A program made the translations under genes and the position numbers. From Eudorina sp. 2006-703-Eu-15 (taxonomy: Eukaryota; Chlorophyta; Chlorophyceae; Chlamydomonadales; Volvocaceae), in the NCBI GenBank assembly GCA_003117195.1, contig BDSI01000025.1, positions 452,898 through 516,897 on the forward strand: a DNA stretch of 64,000 bases, in the 5' to 3' direction. The notes below the pieces were generated by a model. The model saw only the letters and a program-made list of their open reading frames with translations, was not told the origin of the DNA and did not search any database. Shown piece after piece: positions 11,601 to 26,507 of the stretch; position 1 is the first letter of the stretch; every line of letters begins with the position of its first letter.

Positions 11601-14600
11601 AATTGTTTTAGAGCTTTGCGAGGTCGTAAATAATTAATCAATTATTTAACAAATAATTAGAGGCAGTACGGTATATGCAAATATTATTGGTGAAGTATTA
11701 CTATCTTATTACATGTACTTTACACCAAGTTATTTAGTCTTGCTGTGTGTGTGGCCACTGCGCTGTAGAGATGGGTATTACCCAATGGGGTCACCGAAAT
11801 TTGGCGAGTCGACGGCATTTAAGGCCTCTGGAGTCCTGCTCAAGGTAAACCTATCTACTCTCTGCCTTATACATACACATGTGATGTGTCCGGTCCAATG
11901 GCTATTTATGGCATAGAAAGTGCGAGTGAGGGATGGAGCCAGGTCATGTATGTATATATATACACTTTATAGGTATATATACCTATATACTATATATACC
12001 TATATACTATATATATATACCTATATACCTATATATATTGTTGGTTTACATACACGACCTGGGTCCATCCCTCACTCGCACTTTCTATGCCATAAAGAGC
12101 CATTATATATACTACTACTAATGGATGAGATGGGATCCTTAGTTGGCAGGATCAACCGCCTTGGACCCTCGGTTCGTATGGCGTAGGTTCGGTGTGATGA
12201 TGGTTGAAGGTGTCCTATAGCATCATATAAAACCGCGACATAAACCCTTAGACAGGGCCCGGAAGCCTATCCACACTGTAACGGTACTACAAAAAATATA
12301 CTACAGGCAATATATATTACAGGCAACGATTCGATTGCCTTCTTTGCACCCACTCTTTTGGTACCACAGGCAATTGCCATTGTTGGAGCGACATCTATGA
12401 AGGTAGGTGGTTGAGTAGTGTTCACTTTGTACTGTGCTGGGTGCATTCATGCAAACCCGAAAAAGGGTGCAACTGCTGCAGTTTTTCAGAGCAGCAGCAG
12501 AATGGCGATAAGAAATCATCATTATCTCTGACGAAGTTCGGTTTTACTTGATGCTGTAGGATGCTATAGGACGCCTTCATCCCTAACCTTCCTCCCCGCC
12601 TGTCCTTGCCGGTCCCCTATTGGCATCGGCCGTACTTCTCCACATCTCCTCCCCGACCTGCGATGCCACAGCCATCATTATTAAGGATGCTACAGTGTAC
12701 CCTGCGGGCCATCGGTTAAAGATTTGAAAAATAAATGCTTCAGAGGATTTAAGGGAATGCAGTTTGAAACGTCTATTATTTGCGAGATACCCATCAGAGA
12801 CGTTTTTCACCATTTGTGACGAGGTCCCCATTACTGTTGATTTGATTCGCAAATAATGAGTGTCAGTACTGAATATTTATAATCGTTTGCTGTAATTGAT
12901 TATAACTACAGGGAAATCGTGCAAGATCGATGTGGGAAAAACTTGGTCCAAGCCCAGACAGATATCAGGTGCGCGTTGTGAGGTGTAGTAGGAGAGTTGC
13001 CAAAAAGGTGGCGCGAGATGCTGGATTGAGATGCACACACTTTACGGCATGCCATGGGCCGTGCAATGTACGATATACACCTGCTACATGTGGCGACTGC
13101 TTGAGTGGTACATATTGAGATGCGGTATATCGTATTGACCAAGGTGATGAAATAGTCAAGTATGTGTACGTAGTAGGTTAGTTTGTACATAAAGGGCTTT
13201 GGTGAGATGCAGTGTAGAAGTGAAAGGGATTTGCCGACTCCACCTCCACCTTAATTCTCATTACACAACGCCGTGTTGTGTCTTGCTTGCACATGAAGGG
13301 CTGGGGCCGCTTTCATCTGGGCAACTCTTTGCCTCTGTGGAACCGCTACAACATTGATAACAACCGAAGAATCCAAGTTGCAGAGCTTGGTTCGTCAGGT
13401 ATCCAGGATGTGCATTACTTATGTGGCATCCGGGCGACTGGCTTCGGGTGAGTGATGCGCACTAGTAGTGTGATTCTGCAGGCAATCCTTTTAATCTATC
13501 TGTCTATCTCGGCTTTCTTGTCTTGCTACACTGTAACGGTTACATATATATCTTCCTGTGGCGACAAATTCCTTTGCTTGATGATGAAGGCTGTATGCTT
13601 GACAGTTGACAATTGGCACTAAACACATATGCAAGCTGCTGCTTTCTTGATTACTTATGCGTATCTGCTCACTCGCCAGCTTACTTCGTTGCTCAGCATG
13701 CTCTCTCATCATGAGACTTGCTTGCCTGCTGGTTCACTTGATTCTCACTCACTGTCATTAGCGGGTTGGCTGCCAAACGAGTACTTGGTTTCCACCACCA
13801 TGTGGTGAGCTCCACAGAGCCCACGGTAGTTAGCGAGAAATAGCAGCGGAAAAATAAGCCTGTTGCCAGGTAAAGGCGCGGAGTGGGTATGACCACTACA
13901 CCAGCAAGACTAGCTGCGCTAGACTGCTCTGACTACGAGACAACCGCACCGAATTATATACGACCGTTGATTGGAGCCCTGCACGACTTCAGTTAACCTT
14001 CATAGGACAGGCCGATCGACGCGACCATTGGAATACGGGGCTGTCACACTTATGAAAACCCGACGACCTGCTGTCAATTGCTTAGTGCCTCACACTTTGG
14101 ATCAGCCGATCAGTATCCATCCAGGACACCGTTAGTAATCATTCCGATTACAGAGGGGGGTTCAACCATACTCAGGTCATAACACACCGACGACATGAAA
14201 CAGCGTGTGTTGTGGTGGATGTTGATGGGTGCAGCAGAGTGTGTATCCCTTTTAAAACAATCAAGGTGGTTTGGTTGAAGGGTTTAGGGTAGGGTTTAGG
14301 GTTTAGGGCCAGCCGCTATCCTAATAATAATCACCAGCAGCAACACCTGCTGACAAATGGTGCATTATGTCCATCTTGTTTATCCTCATTACCTGCGTAC
14401 ATATATTTGCAGGCCAATATATGCGGCCCTTGTGTGGCATGATTTTCCTGCTTCATTTCCAACCGTGGTCGGAGGCTCACTGTTAGTCAATGACCTTGAC
14501 TTCTATTATCAAGTAAATGGAGGTCCCTTGAGACAACAACGAGATGGTAAGTGATTGTGCATGTCTAGCATGTCAGTATGCCTGCCTGAGAATGCCAATA

Positions 14601-17600
14601 TCTTCTGTTAAGTTGAACATGACAAAGATCCCTATGGCAGTCCGGCTGGGGGTAACTCGTGGGCCATAGGGGATATGACGCTCTGGAAATATCTCGGTTT
14701 GTGCATTTCTTCATCAGACCATAACACCTTGCTTCCCATGCGTGTAGAGTTTATCAACTGGACACAATTGTCATGATGAACAACCCTAAGAACGCTGCCA
14801 CTCGCTTCGGAATAAGAATGCATGTTGGCCGATTTTCCATGTGCCTGCATCCATGCCTCAGACCATGATAACAATGTTGAGCGTATCGAGCTGAATTCGC
14901 CAGCTCCAGATGACAATATTACCTTCGTAGTTTATGGACAGCACGTGAGGACAAGAATGACTCAGCCTTTCAAACCGCAGCGTTGGTCGGTGGTAGTGGT
15001 GGGCCACTTCAAGGGCACATTGAGGACAGACCTCAACCCCTCATACCGTATACCGCAGCGTCTTCAGGTGCGTGAAAGTGTATATATATAGTATATATGT
15101 ATATATACTAAACCCTAACACCCACATAGGTATATGACGTTTCCCTGGAAATAAACGATGCATGTATTAAGAGCAAACCTATTTGCTTGCTCGTATGCAG
15201 ACCTTCGTAGATGCCGATCGTCAAGTAATCCAGCAGTCTGAGATAGGTCTCTCTGGAGGTCATTGCCTAGCAGTCACAATCGAAAACCAAGTAAAGCGCG
15301 CTCTTACTGAGAGCGGTGATTGCACCAAGTTTACCTTCTGGCAGGACGAAGGTAAGAAACCGGCTTCGTTATGCAATATGCAACGGGCTCAGAGCTGGTT
15401 GGTAGAGAGTGCGCGGTGGTTCTAACTATTTTAGTAGAGGCACAGAGCTAGGCCAACTTGCTTGCTTTCGTACTACCCCACCCAGATTTGAAGGTTCACA
15501 TACCCAGCCATGCCCCCCGCCCGGCCGATTGCAATTGAAGATCGATGTTGCACAACCATCCATAGAAACGTGAACCCCGATGCAATCAATTGCCATCGAC
15601 ATGTAATGCATATCATGCATGTTTGCCCCATTGTAACGGATACATTACATACATTCCTTTCATTACTGTTTCTTATTTTGACGCTTCGATTGCGCGGATG
15701 AAAAAATGATGACGACGCATGCAGCCCCGGATGACAAGGGACATCTTTACACGATCTTGTATAATGGCTGGTGCCTGGGCGTGGTGCAAACGCCCGCCGT
15801 TCCGACCGACAACACCTTGTCCCTGATGGACTGTGGTCAGGGTGACGAAACTCAGTTTGCTGTTTTTGCAAATTCGTACCAGGAACGGTAAGCCCACACG
15901 TTTGCTGTGCATTTGAAAAACACCTTGTACACCTTGGAAATGACAGGCGGCGCATACAGTGATAGATAAAATACATAGCGTGTTCCATACAGGTCTTTTA
16001 TTTGCTGTCTTGGCTAATTATACGTTGGCAAACGAGCGAGGTTTGTGTATATCCCACCCTTAAAACAATGCAATAAAAGGATAATGGTACATGTGCCACA
16101 CCATGGATGGTTTGGTTTGAACCACGAGCTGAACCTGCATGTATCCCCGCTGTATGTATCGCTTCGTTGCTGCCCATCAACCCCGCATGCAACGTCTGTT
16201 CTCTAACAAGGTGATATCGAAGGCGGATGTATGGCAATGCGCCTTATTGTATGTGGAAACAGTCAAGTAGTACTGGATCAAGTGGAATTCAGTGATGTCA
16301 TTCCGTAGTGATACGTGTACTGTCTGCATGAAATCATATATTAGCTCTCTGTCCGTCCCTTCTTGTTTGTTGGTGCAGGGGGGTGTACATGCTCGTCCCA
16401 AGGACACTGCTGGGAGACCCTGAAGAGGAGATAGGGTCCGACTGCCAACCCAAGAACCGACAGTGTCTTGAGTCACGGTCAGGGTCTGTCGACAGTGGCT
16501 TTACAACCAATCTTTGCGATGAGGATAATCGCCTCCAATTTTTCTACGTGCCTGTCCAATGTACCAAAGATGTGGACAGTGATGAAGATGGCCTTCGCCG
16601 CCGGCGGTCTCTGATGGACTGTAAACTGCGACCTACACCTCCAACTAGCCCCAGCCCGCCAACACCGCCACTGGCACCACAGCCGCTGACTCCGCCTGCA
16701 GCTCCTCCTATCCCAACTACCCCACCTCCTACATCCAGCCCACCAACTCCTCCAAAATCACATCCATCACCATACTTTCCGCCGGACAGATCATCTCTTC
16801 CTCCAACATCCGTCCCCTCACCACCTCCACCTCCCAACTCGACCCCGCGACCTGTGCCAACCCCCCCCGGCTCTTCGTCCCCACCACCATTCACAACGTC
16901 TCCGCCGCCCCCTCTACCCCCTCCCAATTCTTCGTCACCGCCACCATCTGAATTCAACCCACGACCCGGACCCAACCAAGGACCCGGACCCAATCCAGGA
17001 CCCGGACCCAATCCAGGACCCGGACCCAATCCAGGACCCGGACCCAATTCAGGACCCAGACCCAATCCAGGACCCGGACCCAACCAAGGACCCGGACCCA
17101 ATCCAGGACCCGGACCCAACCAAGGACCCGGACCCAACCAAGGACCCGGACCCAACCAAGGACCCGGACCCAATCCAGGACCCGGACCCAGCCAAGGACC
17201 CGGACCCAACCAAGGACCCGGACCCAACCAAGGACCCGGACCCAATCCAGGACCCGGACCCAACCAAGGACCCGGACCCAACCAAGGACCCGGACCCAAT
17301 CCAGGACCGGGACCCGATCCAGTAAATCCAGGACCCGGACCCAATACGATACCAGGGCCTTATCCTAGGGTGCCCACCCCATGCCCAGGCTGGTTGGTAC
17401 CAATACTGAAGGCGGTTTTGCCTGGCAAGTTCATGGTCTGGCCTTGTGCCAATCCTGAACTCCCTATTCCTGTGATACCTGATCCTGAGTTACCTATTCC
17501 AAAATTCCCTGATCCTTTACCCGAGCTTCCGTTTCCACCGACACTGGACCCGTGCCCGAGGTTTCTCGTACCCTTCTTCAAGTTGCTTCTGCCTGGTGTG

Positions 17601-20600
17601 GGAAGAGTCTGGCCGTGTGTGAACTCCGAGCCTCAAGATCCCGAGAGTCCAGATGATTCTGAGCCTGAAGATCCTGACAGTCCGGATGATTCTGAGCCTG
17701 ATACTTCTGATCCCAGCCCTGACCTGGATCCAAGTCCAAGTCCTGACCGGTCTGATCCTGATCCCAGCCCTGACTTGGATCCAAGTCCAAGTCCTGACCG
17801 ACCTGAGCCTTCTCCAAACAATACGCCAAGTCCTGTTGACGATCTTGGAGTCATTATTATTGGGGGGGTGTCACCTAAACCACCTTCACCAAGACCACCA
17901 TCTCCACCCAACCCGCCCTCATCCCCTCCACCACTACTGCCAGGACCCCCTCCCCCAAGACCATCACCTCCATCACCATCTCCACCCGACCCGCCGTCAT
18001 CCCCTCCACCACTGCCAGGACCCCCTCCCCCAAGACCATCACCTCCATCACCATCTCCACCCAACCCGCCGTCATCCCCTCCACCACTGCCAGGACCCCC
18101 TCCTCCAAGACCACCATCATCGCCATCACCACCTTCACCAAGACCACCATCCCCACCCAACCCACTGCCATCCCCGCCACCACTGCCAGGACCCCCTTCT
18201 CCAAGACCACCACCACCACCGCCGCCACCACCACCATCATCGCCATCACCACCTTCACCAAAACCACCATCTCCACCCACCCCGCCGCCATCCCCTCCAC
18301 CACTGCCAGGACCCCCTCCTCCAAGACCACCATCACCGCCATCACCACCTTCACCAAGACCACCATCTCCACCCAACCCGCCGTCATCCCCTCCACCACT
18401 GCCAGGACCCCCTCCTCCAAGACCACCATCACCGCCATCACCACCTTCACCAAGACCACCATCTCCACCCAACCCGCCGTCATCCCCTCCACCACTGCCA
18501 GGACCCCCTCCCCCAAGACCACCATCACCGCCATCACCACCTTCACCAAGACCACCATCTCCACCCAACCCGCTGTCATCCCCTCCACCACTGCCAGGAC
18601 CCCCTCCTCCAAGACCACCATCACCGCCATCACCACCTTCACCAAGACCACCATCTCCACCCAACCCACCACCATCCCCGTCTCCACTGCCAGGACCCCC
18701 TCCTCCAAGACCACCATCACCACCCTCACCAAGACCACCATCACCACCACCACCACCCCCCTCACCAAGACCACCAACACCTTTCCTTAATCCAGCACCT
18801 ACAGGTCCGTATGTATCTCGTCTGTGATTCGCATTGCGAATCCGACGTGCGTTTTACATGTTTTCTTCATACAACATTTACAACCTTTAGATTGGGTTCC
18901 CGTGGTGCTAATAGTTAACCAAGTGGAGGGTGTGTGTTACAAAACTGGAAACTGGGCGGGGCCCTCCACAATCTGTACATACAGGCCCGTTGCTATATAT
19001 ATATCGATGTTTGAAACTATGCAGCGTGCTGTGCATGTAACGGGTTCGGTTTTGACTGCTGCGCCACGTCACGCAATCTTTATGTGACATGGAGCAGTCG
19101 CCTATCAATAATTGAGGCGTGGACGGGGCGACAGCGGGGTTTAAATCCGAGATAGAGCGCACAGATGGTCATGATATGACGATTTTCACTAGTTTCACGG
19201 GTCATCCAACGCAATCTGCTGGTCGTACACGGGTCGTACACGGATCTCCGTACACATGGCCCAGCGGGCATCCCGTGATGGGCCATGTCGTCCATCCGTC
19301 CGTCAAGTAAGGGATTCCCGTCGTGTGAGCTCCATGAGTACCTACCCGATGTCGACACTCGACGCAAACCAAACTTCTTGTGGTCCTGCAATGCACCATT
19401 GCTGACGAAACAAGCTTGATCCTGCCATAACACTGATCTACCTGATCGCGAAGCAATGAAGCGCCCGCTAGAGAAGCAAATGTGCAGCAAGTGCCCCCAT
19501 CATCGTTTTGGCTGCGCCTCTTCAATGGTGTACAGTAATGGCTGACTTGCAAAGGAAGGACAAAACGTATGCGCATGCATTGCTAAATGACAAACCAAGT
19601 TTCAAGCTCGGGACCTACCTCCAAGTCGCTCGGTGGCAACCCGAAGCGGTCGTGTGTGAAGACAAACCAAAATGTTCAATTCAGCAAGCGCCTCCCGTTC
19701 CTCATGATGCGAGTATTCAACACGCGGCGGCGGCACCTCTTGCAAAGAATGGAGCTCTCGACGCGTTGTTGGTTTGAAGTCGACCTCGGTCTATGGAGAC
19801 CAGTGGCTGGTTTGAAGTCGACCTCGGTCGTCGTCCATGGAGATCGCAGATAGAGATAGACCGTATGTATGTCCTCAAACCATATAATTGGCCACACACA
19901 GACGGCGACCACCGCATCATGGACACACATGGCAGGGGCAATAAATAATAATTTCTATCTACTACACACGTCCCGCATACATGCATTCTGGTCATTATGA
20001 TTACGGATGAATGAACGCAAGGATTAATGTGTTGCGTGTCTCCTGCACATGAATAGATAGTTAATGCGCCCGCCGCCGCCGCCCCATTGACCCATGTCAC
20101 ACGCCACACAGTTGACCCACCAGTGAGGGGCATCTTGGCGCAGTGCGGGCAGGTTGGCACCACCAACATGACAGCAAAGAATGTCTGTGTAGACGTTATG
20201 TACGACTGCCCCTATATGTGTTCTACTGGCAGCATCAATGTCAACTACCGGTTCGTGTTTGAGTACCAGGACGGCAGCCGCTCCAGCGGCGCGTCGGCCC
20301 TCAACCTGAGATGTTGGGCGTCGGGGTATTCGTCGCCACTCTTGTACGTCGAGTTCCAGACCGCGCTGTCGCTGGGATACAGACAGTACCTGGTGCTGCA
20401 GCAGCAGAACCTGGCGAACTGCAGCTCCGACAGTGCCGCCCCCTGGGAGGATGTCAGTGTCTATCGCTGGACCGGCTCGGAATGGACAGGCAGCTGGATT
20501 GCCTGGCCGGCCTCGCTCAACTACCTGATGACGTACTGCACACCAGTCGTTTCCACCAGCGTCTGTGGCAAAGCAGGTACAAACGGAATGTGTCTTACTC

Positions 20601-23600
20601 ATTCCTGCTGCACGCTCCTCTGCTGTCTGTAATCAGTGCTGTATGTATAATGTATTATATACATGCTGCGTATTCATGCGTGCTAGCTGGTCTTGCTTTT
20701 TTTATTTTGTTTCCTTCACCACGTACGCGAAGTAAGCCGACCCGTCAAGGGTATATGTAGACTGATTAGATGGATGCCTGATGTGTCAACCACAACACAA
20801 GCAAGCGTATGTGTCCTCCGTCCTTGCTGGCTTGTTATGACATGTATGTATGCGTGTTGGCTCCCTGCCTAATGCTGCTGCCTAATGATATTTTTGTGTT
20901 TGCACGCAGCAACCTGGAGGGCGTACTGGTTTGACCTCTTCGAGATGTACATGAATCAGTCCAGGGGCTATCCTGAAAGCTCCGCATGCACCGATGCTGG
21001 CGGTGTCTTCACGGTACAAACACAATGCACAATGCACGTGCGCTGATATTATCCCACCTAGCTAGATATCCGCTGCTGTACTTGCTGCTGGAGTATATAC
21101 ATATTTACGTACCGTACGTATTTTCTATTTCCCTGATAAGCCCTACCTGTTGAAAAACGGACTCCGTTGTGTATAGCTGACCAAACGTCCAGTTGAGCAC
21201 TAGCTGGACCAGCGAGCTGACACCATACCTCAACGCAGGCACACTCTCAGTCCCGGTGAGCGTTCAAGTGTTACAAACAGCTAACGAACGAAGCAGCAAT
21301 GCTTCGGTGTACAAGTAGCAGAGACAGATGTCGAAGTTGTCCGTACCGTCAGGCCACAAGGCCCAATCCATAGCGACTCGATTCACACATAGCACAAACG
21401 GATTGCCTGATCAGGATTGCTCAACTAAGGGATCAGGAAGCTGAGTGAAGTTCACGAAGTCTGACCGAAAATCACAACACTACTACATACATGTTTACGT
21501 ACCTCGCTGGTCTGGTGTGTGACTGTCTTACACATGCATATTATATGTCATCCTGCTCTAGATACATGAAGCGCCGCCCTGCTGATGATGTGATCCCCGA
21601 ACTGCATTTGGTAGATGTATGTTTTGGTGGCTATGATGACTGATGCTGGATGCAAGGACCGACCAATTATTACTAGAGCCATTACCTAGCGCTAGCGGCT
21701 GCTAACTCTGTCCGTCCCATATTTGGGCCAGTTTTATTTGTATTTTGCCTCGCATTTACTTAAATCTGGATCAAAATACGCGGTTAGCGGCTCAGAATGT
21801 TTGTCATACATTGAACTTTAGGGCGGCGGCGGCGGCTCCCATTGGACTTGCGGGCGCGACAAAGTTTGGGCCGGAAATCTGGCCGTTCCCTAATTTGAAC
21901 CAGTGGGCGAAACAAGGCGTAGCCTTCTCCAGCGGCCATTTCGCGACCCCCATTCGTCATAGGATCATCAAAGTATTGACAACTAACAAATGGGGACACT
22001 TTACAGACGCTGCCAACAAGGTGCTAGTAGTATTGACCTCCGTGCATGCCATGGACGCCGACATCTCCCACTGCCGTCAGCCCAAAGTCAACAGAGGGCT
22101 TCACATATAGTTGTATGTTGATGACGTACTGACAGCTACTGACACTTGTGTGTCGGGTCGGTTGCCATCCGCCGCCCTGACCGCATGCATCAAGCGCCCC
22201 TACTTGCTTACCACTGTTGTACATATGTACGGTTGTGTGTGCGTGCATGCAGGGGGGCGCCAACGCCGCGTATCCTGGCTGTGGCTCTGGACGGTGCTGC
22301 ATCGGCGCGTCAACACGCAACCCAGGTCGGTATGTAACGACGAGCCAATAATTGGACGTCGCGAGCGAGGGGCGGCTAGTTGATGAGCTGGGAGTTCTGC
22401 CTACCTACCTGCCAGGAATACCAAGACCCTAAAAGGCGGTCAATACTCAAGCGGGCCCTACGTCCTGGGGACACCTCAAGCCCCTCACTCAACGACCACA
22501 CAGTTGGCCAGATGGTTACGTTAGTTATAATTACGTACATACATAGCACAATCCAAATGGCTGTGTTCGTGGCACAGTCGGCCATCCGGATGCATGGTTA
22601 CTATGCTTACATACATACTAGCTTACAATGATGCTTACATATATACTAGCTACATGAATTATTGGACGAGCTCGACCTACCTGTTAATTGCACGTCTACT
22701 AAACAAGCCTTCCCGGTTTGCAACCGCAATAATGTATTTAATGCAGGCTGGCACGGTCTGACATACAGCGCCTTGGAGCTGTCCCTGATCAAGGGCGGCA
22801 CATACACCGAACAAGCCATTTGCAAGCGACTGGGGGGCATATTCACGGTGAGTTCCCAGCCACTGCGAGTGTATGTGGAATCGATGAGCATGCATTAATT
22901 GACAAGTAGGGGTCGGCTTCCTCGAAGCCGGAAAAGGGCGGGGCCCCCTATAATCCGTACAGGCCGCTTGCTTTAGAACGAAAACTCTATTACCGCGCAA
23001 CAGTGTGAGAGAGTGAAAGGTTGCCATTGGGGGTGTCGTTGATGTTGAAGGGGGATCGGCGTGCATAGATTCACCAAGCCCAAACACGTCGGCAGCCCCG
23101 AAACCATCCTGCAGTACGCGCCGCCGGCGACGGCGGTCACCGTATCGGCACTATGGTAACGATAGTCGCCTCTGCACTACCACATCCGTCTGTCAAGCAG
23201 ATGATCACAAAGCAAGCTTGAAGCATCCTTGTTTTGCCGTGAAACTGTAGTTGTTTGGTCCGTCGGCAGGCATGCAACCCTTCAGTTGCACGCCCGCAGC
23301 AGACGTGAACCTCTAAAGTTTGCTATCAATAGTTACATAGCAAATGTAAGGCAAAAACAGGGTGCGAAAAAGCCGCGGTGAGACCCGGACTTTGGGCCAT
23401 CGGAACTGGAGAACTCGTTGGCACTCGGTACGCTATCCCTTTGCATCTTGAAACTTTGATTCAATACATATTGTTGAATTGTATTCATCTGGCAAGACAG
23501 AAAGGCAAATCTTGATTTTGGTGGTATCTTGATGTTCAAACATCAGAACACTATCGAAGTTCAATTTAGCACGCGCCGCCCATTCCTAATTCAAGTATTC

Positions 23601-23808
23601 ATCACGCGGCACCCGTTGCAACAAATATGAGCGCGAGAGGCGTTGGTTGGATGTTGACTCGGGTCCATGGGGACCGCGGAGCTTTACTTTGACCGTTTGT
23701 GCGCAAAGAATTTTTTCAGCCAAACCAAAGTTACCTTGCAATAGAGGACAATTAATATGACAAACATAGCGAATTAGTTTAGCGGATAATGAACGTTTTG
23801 CCGTTACC

Positions 23809-23881
<73 letters not shown>

Positions 23882-26352
23882 CATGGGCAATCCTAGGGGG
23901 CGGGGCCCCCCGAACGCGCTTCGCGCTGGGGCCCCGCCCAAAAATGGGGTCCACCTTGTAACGGTTACATTACAAAATAATCATAGGGTACCTCATCCTG
24001 CCGTGCACGAGTACGGGGCTTCGGTTTAGGGTTGAGAATTCTCATTATTATTGCGTCACCATCCATCTATGGTATTTGTTCGCTGTGACCTGCCTGCCTA
24101 CGTACGCGTGCTCACCCAACACATACATCCGGTGGATGGTGTGCAGGCTGGCTACAATGTTGCCTACCAGGGGTGCGGTAGCCGCTTTACGTGCTGCGTG
24201 CCATCAACTGCTGCGGAACCGTGGTCAATCTTCACACGCGTTGCTTATAATCCATTTGGCCAGTCGCCAGGTAGGTAACGATCGAGCGGGCCCAGTTTAT
24301 TTCCGGCCGGTAGTAATGCCGTCCACCTTGGGGAGCACTACTTAACAACGCCAGGTCGATCACATACACGTGGCCAACCATCTATAGGTCGATCACGTGT
24401 GGCCATCCATCCTGCTGTGGACAAGTAATAAGGTGGCGTGTAGGCCTACCCGGTCGTGTCCACGTGTGTCAGATCCATATCCAATACGACACGTACGGTG
24501 TCCACATCCGTCCCGCAGAAGGTGTTTGGACATCCGTGATGATGGCGTTTCTTGTATGTGTTGACATAGCCCCGCACAATGTGCTGCAGATAGATGCGGG
24601 TTGGTGGGGCTACGGGCACCACCCAGCCGCCGTCGATGCAGACCCTTCATTCTAGCCACACACGCACAATTATTTGTTAGGTCTTATCCACCGAACTTGG
24701 CCATTTCCTAAGGCATCGAGTCTTTGACCATGAGGTCACCGGTTCGATTCGGGTCGGGACAAAATGGTTGAGATTGGGGAGTCCCGCTTGGACAGCCCGA
24801 CTCTTCAGTCGGGTCCGAGTCCGCCTCCGGTGTAAGTGGCCTTGAGGCACGGTTAAAGGGATAGCCCGAGATGTGCGCGTCAAGCGGGTCGGGCCAATGG
24901 GTCCGGCCACATACCAGGAGACGGTTTCGGGGGCCTGGTAACACGGATAGGGGCCGCAGGCGGATACCTGCGTGAACAAAATACTGGTGACCAATGTCGA
25001 CTCCCAACCCTTAAATTGGCGGTCCCCTTAACACACGCTTGGGCTTAGAGGCGGGTCCAGCAGTAAAACTTTCTTTCTTTTTTTCTTTTGTAAGGTCTTG
25101 ACTATCTAGATAGCTACCGCCATTTCACGCATCACATGTAAGCAATTGACGCCGGTGCGTGCACACCATTTGATGAATCCCGTGCACGTGTGCGCCTATC
25201 CACCGGCGACAGGTGCTGTTGAGCTGGCAACCACCCCAACATCCATGTGGGGAAGCACGAACATTGGCCCCGGCAAGCCATTCTCTGACCCTCTGGCCAA
25301 GTTGATCTGGTACCATGCCGGAGCGCAGTCAGGCTCCGCCACTGACATTGCGGCTTACTTCACGTCAACATTTACTGTGTCATCTGACGGCACGAAGGCA
25401 GTGCTGACCGTCATTGTCGACGATGCGGCCGAAGTTTTCCTCAACGGAGCGCAAATTGGAACGGTCCTCTGGGGCTGGGGTTTCCGTGGATCGTTGCCAG
25501 GCACTTTCAATGTTACCCTCGCCAAGGGCTCCAACATGCTCACCATCCGCGCTAGGAACTACGAAGGCCCCTCTGCACTGATGGCTTCCCTCGTCACCAC
25601 CGACGACAGCAGGACTGTGCTAACTCGCACAAGCAGCGCCTGGACGTTCGCGCTCGAGAACCTACGTAAGATAGACTCCTGGGACACCTGCTGGAAGCAT
25701 GATGGCGTGTGCATGTGCATAACTGTATACATGTTGAAGCCAGCAGCACTACTGCACATGCGGTCCATTACGTTCTATCGATCTTGCTTCACTTCGTCTA
25801 TATATCTGTTGATCTTCTTGCAACTGACACAAAGCCTGCTGTTGGCTCATGAGTGACCGAGCGATCAACTAGATCAACGAACCTTACAGTTCACCACGCA
25901 AGTATACATACATACATGTTCTACATTGTTCGTGTGCTTACCTATCATACATTAGTTTGGCCTGCCAGCAGAAACCCTGATCTTAGATAAATATTCACCA
26001 CGCCCGCAGTCCATGTGCATGCTTTCTTGCTTGCGGGCCAGCTGTAGTGTATTTCTATCAAACGTTTACGGGTGAACTCATGGGTGTCAGGCAAGCAAGG
26101 GTGGGGATGGACGGGAAATGGACCCTGCATAATAGCTGATGAGCTTATCATGTAGCTTAGCCATTGCATTTCACATATGAACACACGCATACACAATGCC
26201 TGTATGTTGTGGTCCCGTTGGAACGCCCGGTCGGGACTCTAGGGACTCAGGGAGTGGTTCATCATGTGGTTGTGGTGTTTGGCAGGCAGGGCGGTTTTGG
26301 GGACTCACTATTTTGTTTATTATTATTTATTCATTGATTGATTGACTGATGA

Positions 26353-26391
<39 letters not shown>

Positions 26392-26434
26392 ATTCAAATA
26401 TATATTTATATTATACAACATTGTATTATTTATA

Positions 26435-26507
<73 letters not shown>

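Noticed and set aside
16965..17345. Regular short repeats as a CRISPR-like array
   Set aside because: Repeats are contiguous coding units without spacers in a spliced eukaryotic gene.
16544..18780. Long Gly-rich and Val-rich minus-strand frames opposite the Pro-rich exon
   Set aside because: They mirror the coding minisatellites. The + frame is fixed by splice phase and by non-repetitive domains at both ends.
21745..22110. Open frame with FGPEIWPFPNLNQWAKQ
   Set aside because: No phase-consistent splice to its neighbours is needed, since flanking exons already join; no family recognised.
24464..24655. 63-codon frame with a plausible acceptor before IHIQYDTYGVHI
   Set aside because: Splicing exon 24147-24270 directly to 25213 keeps phase and domain continuity, while this frame would end the protein. 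It might be an alternative last exon, but nothing supports it.
24741..24751. B-box-like sequence as a tRNA gene
   Set aside because: No cloverleaf or second acceptor-stem half was found; a SINE with target duplication explains it. The same applies to 29837.
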